Positions 1-64,000 of a DNA stretch of 64,000 nucleotides are shown here, one piece after another. The notes beneath the pieces were generated by a model, which worked only from the letters and a program-made list of their open reading frames with translations, searched no databases and was not told where the DNA came from. The stretch lies in contig JAOPHQ010002852.1 of NCBI GenBank assembly GCA_030340625.1, positions 195,001 to 259,000 on the forward strand, written 5' to 3'. Both the position numbers and the translations under genes were made by a program. Origin of the DNA: Merluccius polli. Its lineage: Eukaryota; Chordata; Actinopteri; Gadiformes; Merlucciidae. Each line of letters opens with the position of its first letter. Positions within the stretch are counted from its first letter, which is position 1.

Positions 1-49704
<49,704 letters not shown>

Positions 49705-49736
49705 TATGCTCACGGGGCATCCGATGTCCACCTCGA

Positions 49737-49803
49737 AGGAGGAGGAGGAGGAGGAGGAGGAGGAGGAGGAGGAGGAGGAGGAGGAGGAGGAGGAGGAGGA
49801 GGA
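49737..49803. repeat. (GGA)n array 1 in magi3 3' UTR
   Basis: About 22 GGA units starting 33 bp after the stop codon. Purine-only on the transcript strand. Confidence 0.95.
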
Positions 49804-50311
49804 GTCTCTGGAGCACAGACGGTTAGAATGGAAGGAATTGAATCAACCACTTTTTGTGTTTATTGAAGAAAGAGACATTGGCATCACTGTGTAACTAACA
49901 ACAACAATGCGTCATATCGCTCATTATCGATTAATTTCACCTTGTTTGCCTCAGTCAGGGTCGTCGGGCTATTGATGTCTGATTCAACCTACTTATTTGT
50001 GCTTAGATGTGGTTATATTAGCTTGTCCACAAGGTGGGGTCTTCTGTGTTTTGTTGATTTACGTTCAGGGGGGTGGGGAGAAACGACAACGTCTTTTACT
50101 GTTCCCACTAAGTGATTCCGGGCCATGAAGAAGCTGCTCTTGTATCACTCACACTGTGACCATTTTCCGTGAAGGCGGAAAAAAACGTCTTTCCACTCCT
50201 TCAACACTGAAGACTCAAAGAAACCCCCACCCACCCGCCAGCATCCGATGCAATCAGTCATCTTAACTTCCTGGTGAGATTGCTCAAATGGGGGCTGTGG
50301 TTGATTGATGT

Positions 50312-50399
50312 GTGAGGAGGAGGAGGAGGAGGAGGAGGAGGAGGAGGAGGAGGAGGAGGAGGAGGAGGAGGAGGAGGAGGAGGAGGAGGAGGAGGAGGG
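50312..50399. repeat. (GGA)n array 2 in magi3 3' UTR
   Basis: About 29 GGA units, 510 bp after the first array and in the same orientation. Confidence 0.95.
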
Positions 50400-50781
50400 A
50401 CTTTAATCAACTTTCAGAAGGTGACAGAAGGCGTGTAATCTCCCAGGTTTTTTTTTTCTTCGTCTCGTTGAGACCTTGAACCAGAACTGTGAACTTGTGT
50501 GTAAGAGCATGCATGTAGAGTGTGTATCCCCCTCCCCCACACATACGCACAGCCACCCTCCCTCATCAGCTTGGCAGTAGAAGAGTGCACTGATCCATCC
50601 AGAAGCTTAATAGGCATCCAAACAGCTGACCGGACACTTGTGGCTATAGTTATTTTTGTTTGTTGCCATGTGTGGTTCTGATGAAGGCTATTGTAATTTA
50701 TTTGGAGATTCTAAGGAAATATCATTGTTATACATAGTGATTCATATCTTTTGTTAGTGAAACGTAAAAAAAACTAGAAGA

Positions 50782-50787
50782 AATAAA
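50782..50787 (+). terminator. Candidate proximal poly(A) signal of magi3
   Basis: AATAAA about 1.08 kb after the stop codon, in an A-rich context. Confidence 0.45.
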
Positions 50788-51056
50788 ATGTGTTGATAAA
50801 CATCACCGTTGAAAATAATTTACCCAGGTCAAAAGCCACTACTATGTTTCAAGTATTTACGTTTGCAATACTTCATTTTTTTAGCAAATGCATGGGAATA
50901 GAGCATCATGGATGTAGACATACTGTTTCTACTAATGTGCGTCTGTGGTGTGACCTACGAGCCCATTCCAGCCATGTGATGTTGTCCACTGCTAGCAGTT
51001 ATGTACTCTATGTCACTATATATGTCCTTATCAGATTTGTATATTATTATTTAACA

Positions 51057-51058
<2 letters not shown>

Positions 51059-51142
<84 letters not shown>
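51059..51142. repeat. (TA)n microsatellite
   Basis: About 42 TA units in the probable distal 3' UTR of magi3. Confidence 0.95.
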
Positions 51143-51145
<3 letters not shown>

Positions 51146-52340
51146 GGAGAGAAGTACAATTCAGATTTGGCTTATCACCACTGATTGTAAACAAAAAGCC
51201 TTTGCCTTTTACTTATTGAAGCAGTCATTTATTATTTTCTCCCTATAAGGGAACAACATATTTCTTTATATTTCTAGTGTATGAATCTTACCTGAGTTGT
51301 TCTTAAGACAATGCCCCTAAAATGTGACAGCAAAAACTTAGTGTGTTGTTGTTGTGTTTTTTTTTTTTACCTTTGTCAATCCAAAACAAACAAGGCTTGT
51401 ATTTTGTCCTTTTGTCATCTAACTGGGAATGAGTTAGAGAAATGAATGGTGTTGCTTTGGTATTCTTTCATTACACTGCTATAGTGGTTTGCAACACATC
51501 CTGTGTTGACATAGCATCACATTGTTAAACACTGAATCAAATATGGAATTGGTCTAATATTTGTATAAAATCTGTCTTCCCTTACCAAGATTGATTGTAT
51601 GCTTATATTAGACAAATTTGAGTTGGCAGTGTATTACTTAAATGTACTTTTTTAAGTGTACTCTTTTTTAAGTCTTACATAGCACCCATGAAGTTGTAGC
51701 AACTATTTTTTTAAGTAGTTGGTAGCATTAATTATTCAATACACATTTTATTTCTATTTGTTTCAACAACAACAAAAAACAGATGGGGATTTTCTCAGGA
51801 TTGAAAGTAACCAGCAGGGGCGCTATAGTCACTACAACGCTAATGGCTGCAGTGGAGTGCAGCGACACCTCGTGGTTTAAGTACTGTACTGCAGCAGAGT
51901 TATAATGGAGGTAGCGGGGACATTGCATAATAGTAGCCTAACTAACGGAAACCCAAATAGATGGCTTAACGCCCTTCTCGGTCTGCCTACTTCAGGCTGT
52001 AAGAATATATATGCATTATGAGTATAGATTTTCATTTAGAGCTCATAAATTATTGTCCTTCTCACATAATGGGCTGCGGTACCATATGTTCACATGATGT
52101 TTAATACTGTGGCCTTGCATTGCTTCAACATACAAACAGCCTTTTTAGGTTTGACTTCATTGTAGTTGTAAATGTTTATAAATTGTACAGCACCTGTAAA
52201 AAAAAAAAAAAAAACCTCATTCAGATAAAAAAAAACAACTCTGTAAATCGTTTCATTATTTTTTTAAGTATTGAATGGAAAATTATATATAATTATGAAA
52301 GGATATATTCTAGTCATGGCATTCTGTTAATGCACTGATA

Positions 52341-52346
52341 AATAAA
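52341..52346 (+). terminator. Candidate distal poly(A) signal of magi3
   Basis: AATAAA followed by GGTTTACTGTATAAACAGG. A strong candidate for the gene end because the following sequence leads directly into the rsbn1 promoter region. Confidence 0.5.
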
Positions 52347-52365
52347 GGTTTACTGTATAAACAGG

Positions 52366-53021
52366 AACGTGCAAGCATTCATTTTGTTGCTGAGTGATAT
52401 TTAAGGCCTGAGAGAAAATGTTTCCACATGCACTAGGTCAGCCTGCTGTCCTATCTGATGTAGCCCACTCAGTATTATTATACATGTTATACACGTGGGT
52501 GTATGGTTGTAGGCCTACCAGTCAGGATACTTTAGCACACTACTCGTTTCAACACATATATTTTTTTCATTTTATTATCACATTTATATTTTTTTAATTT
52601 TATTATCACACTTGTATTTTTTGGTATTATTAGTCATATTTTATGATAACCAAATTACAATGACTAGTCTAAAGGCTACGTAACATTACCTATGTAAATT
52701 AATGTTTGAATTAACATAAGCCTTTTACGCATATCCATATATTTTGTATTTTGCATCACGTGTGTCTCCGCGTCATCCCGTGACGTCAGCTGAGTGCGTG
52801 CGTGCAGGACGGCACGCTCTCCCGGCGGCGTGAACTCAAACTCCCACCTCGGGTCACGAGGACGGAAACTACATGGCCCAGGGTGCCGCGCGGTGCGCCT
52901 GCGCACAAGTCATACCTGCGCCGTTAGAACTACAAATGTCCGGTTAGCGGACTCCGACGTCGCGCCGGCTTGCGCAGTGGGGCTCGCAGCCCTTTAAATG
53001 TAGCGCACGGTACGTGCAAAG
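52366..53021 (+). promoter_or_regulatory. rsbn1: rsbn1 promoter and 5' UTR region
   Basis: The sequence changes near 52755 from AT-rich to CpG-rich. Candidate sites are an E-box CACGTG (52757-52762), a full CRE TGACGTCA (52781-52788), a ZNF143-like ACTACATGGCCCAGGGTGC (52867-52885) and an NRF1-like TGCGCCTGCGCA (52894-52905). No classical TATA box is placed with certainty; TTTAAA at 52993 is too close to the ATG to be relied on. This fits a CpG-island housekeeping promoter. The TSS is not known. Confidence 0.6.
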
Positions 53022-62408
<9,387 letters not shown>

Positions 62409-62720
62409 ATTACCCCCCCCCCCCCCCCCTACCTTTTAAAGCTTCCTCTCTTAACTTATTGTTCACTTTTTTAAATCTGTATGTATCTTTCAAAATGTGA
62501 GTGTACCATTTTAAAAGATGCATTCATTTTTCTATGTATCTTTGCAAGCACCGCCATTTTGAAAATAAAAAAATATATATATACATTCAGTAGCATCTAG
62601 AAATTATCCTTTCTCTTTACTTCCGGGGTAAATCATTAAGCAATTACACTTGCAAATGTAGATATTTTTGTGATTGGACATTAAATGTTAAATAAATCCC
62701 CAAATCCCTTTTTTTAATTT
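62409..62720 (+). other. rsbn1: rsbn1 3' UTR
   Basis: Begins with a C run (62414-62429). Poly(A) signals AATAAA at 62564-62569 and 62691-62696 are both plausible ends. Confidence 0.6.
62564..62569 (+). terminator. Poly(A) signal of rsbn1
   Basis: AATAAA about 155 bp after the stop codon; a second at 62691-62696 may be used as well. Confidence 0.6.
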
Positions 62721-64000
62721 AAAAACTTCTGTTTGGTGAACATTTATGTACATTACTGAAATATTTAAAGTTGTTAAACGGGGGATATTCTCTGTAAAAT
62801 ACAAGGGGTCTGCTACACTTCCGGCTCAAACCCCTTTCCAGAGTGGCAGTTTCCCATTGGCTGCCACCCTGCTCCAGCGACTGTGACGTTATGATGACGT
62901 TCGACAGCGCCCCTCGCACCGCTCCTATGGAAGTCAATGTTTCAGCTTTTTCTAAAACCTTTTTTTAATTTTTTTGCCTCAGATCACATCTGCTTGGCGG
63001 ACGTTGTCCTGCTAAAACAGGAGTTTACTCACCCTCTGAATCTGCATATGCCATCAGGCACATTAGACACTGGAATAAAAATGCATGACGCAATGTTGGT
63101 AGTTGTAAATAGGCTATGCTGTGAAGAAACGTTACTTTCTAAATGCCTTTTATTGCAGTGTTTTTTGTACCGTACGCTTTTATACCAGTTGATGCTGTTT
63201 GTTTTGGATTTTCATAAGAATGCGGATTAATATATTATGAACACTTTTTTTTTTAAGAGTGGTGATATACGGACGTGGCAGATGAGGAACATATCACCAC
63301 AGCTTATCGGCCCAACGTAAATATTATTGTCGTGACATCATTGGGAATATTTGAACTTTATCGGTGCACTTAAACCTGCACTATGTAGGATTTGCCATTA
63401 GCAATATCTAGTGGCTTGAGTTGTAGCTACAGCTATGTGATTCTCCCACGGGCTGGGGGGACCAGAATAAAATGATTTGTAGAGAAACATTCCCAGGGTG
63501 GATTGACTCCTGGATGTTTTTTCTTGAGAATGGGTCTTGAGAAACTAGATTACCATACCTTGTTGTAAACCAGGACAAATGTCCCCAGATCACACTTGGG
63601 TAAGGGGGGTTTAGTCTTCGGATTTAAAGAATAAAGTCAGATGATCTGATATAAACTTCAATTCATATGACACTTCAAAGTTGCATTTGTTTAGAAGGAA
63701 TAATGAATCAAATGTGGATGAGGAGGCCGCACTCATGCAAGGTGAACCAACAATGGGCAGATGTGGAGTTGGGCCTCCTAGCGGGCAGGAAGAGGTTGAG
63801 TTGGACAACACTACAAGGTCCACAAGTTAACATGGCAAATTCTGTTCTGAAAGTCAGTCTGTTCTGAAAATAAAGGCCATTAAAAACTTCCATACCAATT
63901 AGTGATGACGTCACGACGCAACCAAAACCATTTCAGGTATGCATACAAAAATGAGGAGTGAAACTGTGATGCTGCAACCACTTACCACACCCACATTATG
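62721..64000. other. Intergenic sequence downstream of rsbn1
   Basis: No gene is recognised. Segments around 62780-62950 (GGAAGTCAATGTTTC) and 63368-63520 (CCTGCACTATGTAGGATTTG) resemble fish interspersed repeats. Short open frames on both strands have no recognisable protein similarity. Confidence 0.6.

Larger units (their letters stand above)
49705..52365 (+). other. magi3: Probable magi3 3' UTR
   Basis: After the stop codon the sequence contains two (GGA)n arrays (49737-49803 and 50312-50399), candidate poly(A) signals AATAAA at 50782-50787 and 52341-52346, and (TA)42 at 51059-51142. The end is inferred from the second signal; the true end could be either. Confidence 0.5.

Overview
The window is vertebrate nuclear DNA, almost certainly from a teleost fish. 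It has short exons with GT/AG junctions in long introns, very many (CA)n, (CT)n and (TA)n microsatellites, fish-type LINE 3' ends, and many short non-autonomous DNA transposons. The extreme microsatellite density would fit a gadiform-like genome, but that is only a weak inference. No prokaryotic, viral, CRISPR or rRNA/tRNA feature was recognised.

Two protein-coding genes lie head to tail on the + strand. The first, positions 4067-49704, is magi3, a membrane-associated guanylate kinase of inverted domain order. Twenty constitutive coding exons are visible, encoding the end of PDZ0, the GK-like domain, WW1, WW2, PDZ1 to PDZ5 and the basic C-terminal tail. Every junction was checked for reading phase and all join in frame. 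Exon 1 (start codon and most of PDZ0) lies upstream of the window, so bases 1-4066 are intron. A short alternative terminal exon (47426-47478) appears to preserve the short MAGI3 isoform. The assignment to MAGI3 rather than MAGI1 or MAGI2 rests on paralogue-specific sequence in PDZ1, PDZ3 and PDZ5 and on the C-terminal ITPGPWKVPS motif.

The second gene, 53022-62408, is rsbn1 (round spermatid basic protein 1, a JmjC-type H4K20me2 demethylase). It is complete in seven coding exons (812 codons plus stop), with a CpG-rich promoter and first exon and a poly(A) signal near 62564. The gap between the probable magi3 3' end and the rsbn1 promoter is only a few hundred bases. In mammals PHTF1 lies between MAGI3 and RSBN1, so the arrangement here is changed.

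The introns hold most of the other content: two well-supported hAT-type MITEs with 8-bp target duplications (12661-13173, 17314-17656), a PIF/Harbinger-type MITE with TAA duplication (11168-11704), a TTAA-flanked element (5976-6826), a 22-bp perfect-TIR element (58166-58660), two LINE remnants (38125-38635 sense, 59803-60715 antisense), and several dispersed repeat pairs.

The two proteins have no known direct functional link: MAGI3 is a junctional scaffold and RSBN1 a nuclear chromatin enzyme. I see no new multi-gene system. The most unusual structures are an rsbn1 exon bracketed by about 113-129 bp of perfectly complementary (GT)n and (CA)n, a long pyrimidine array between the two alternative magi3 terminal exons, a transposon-derived 3' splice-site region, and fish-specific His-rich tracts in both proteins.
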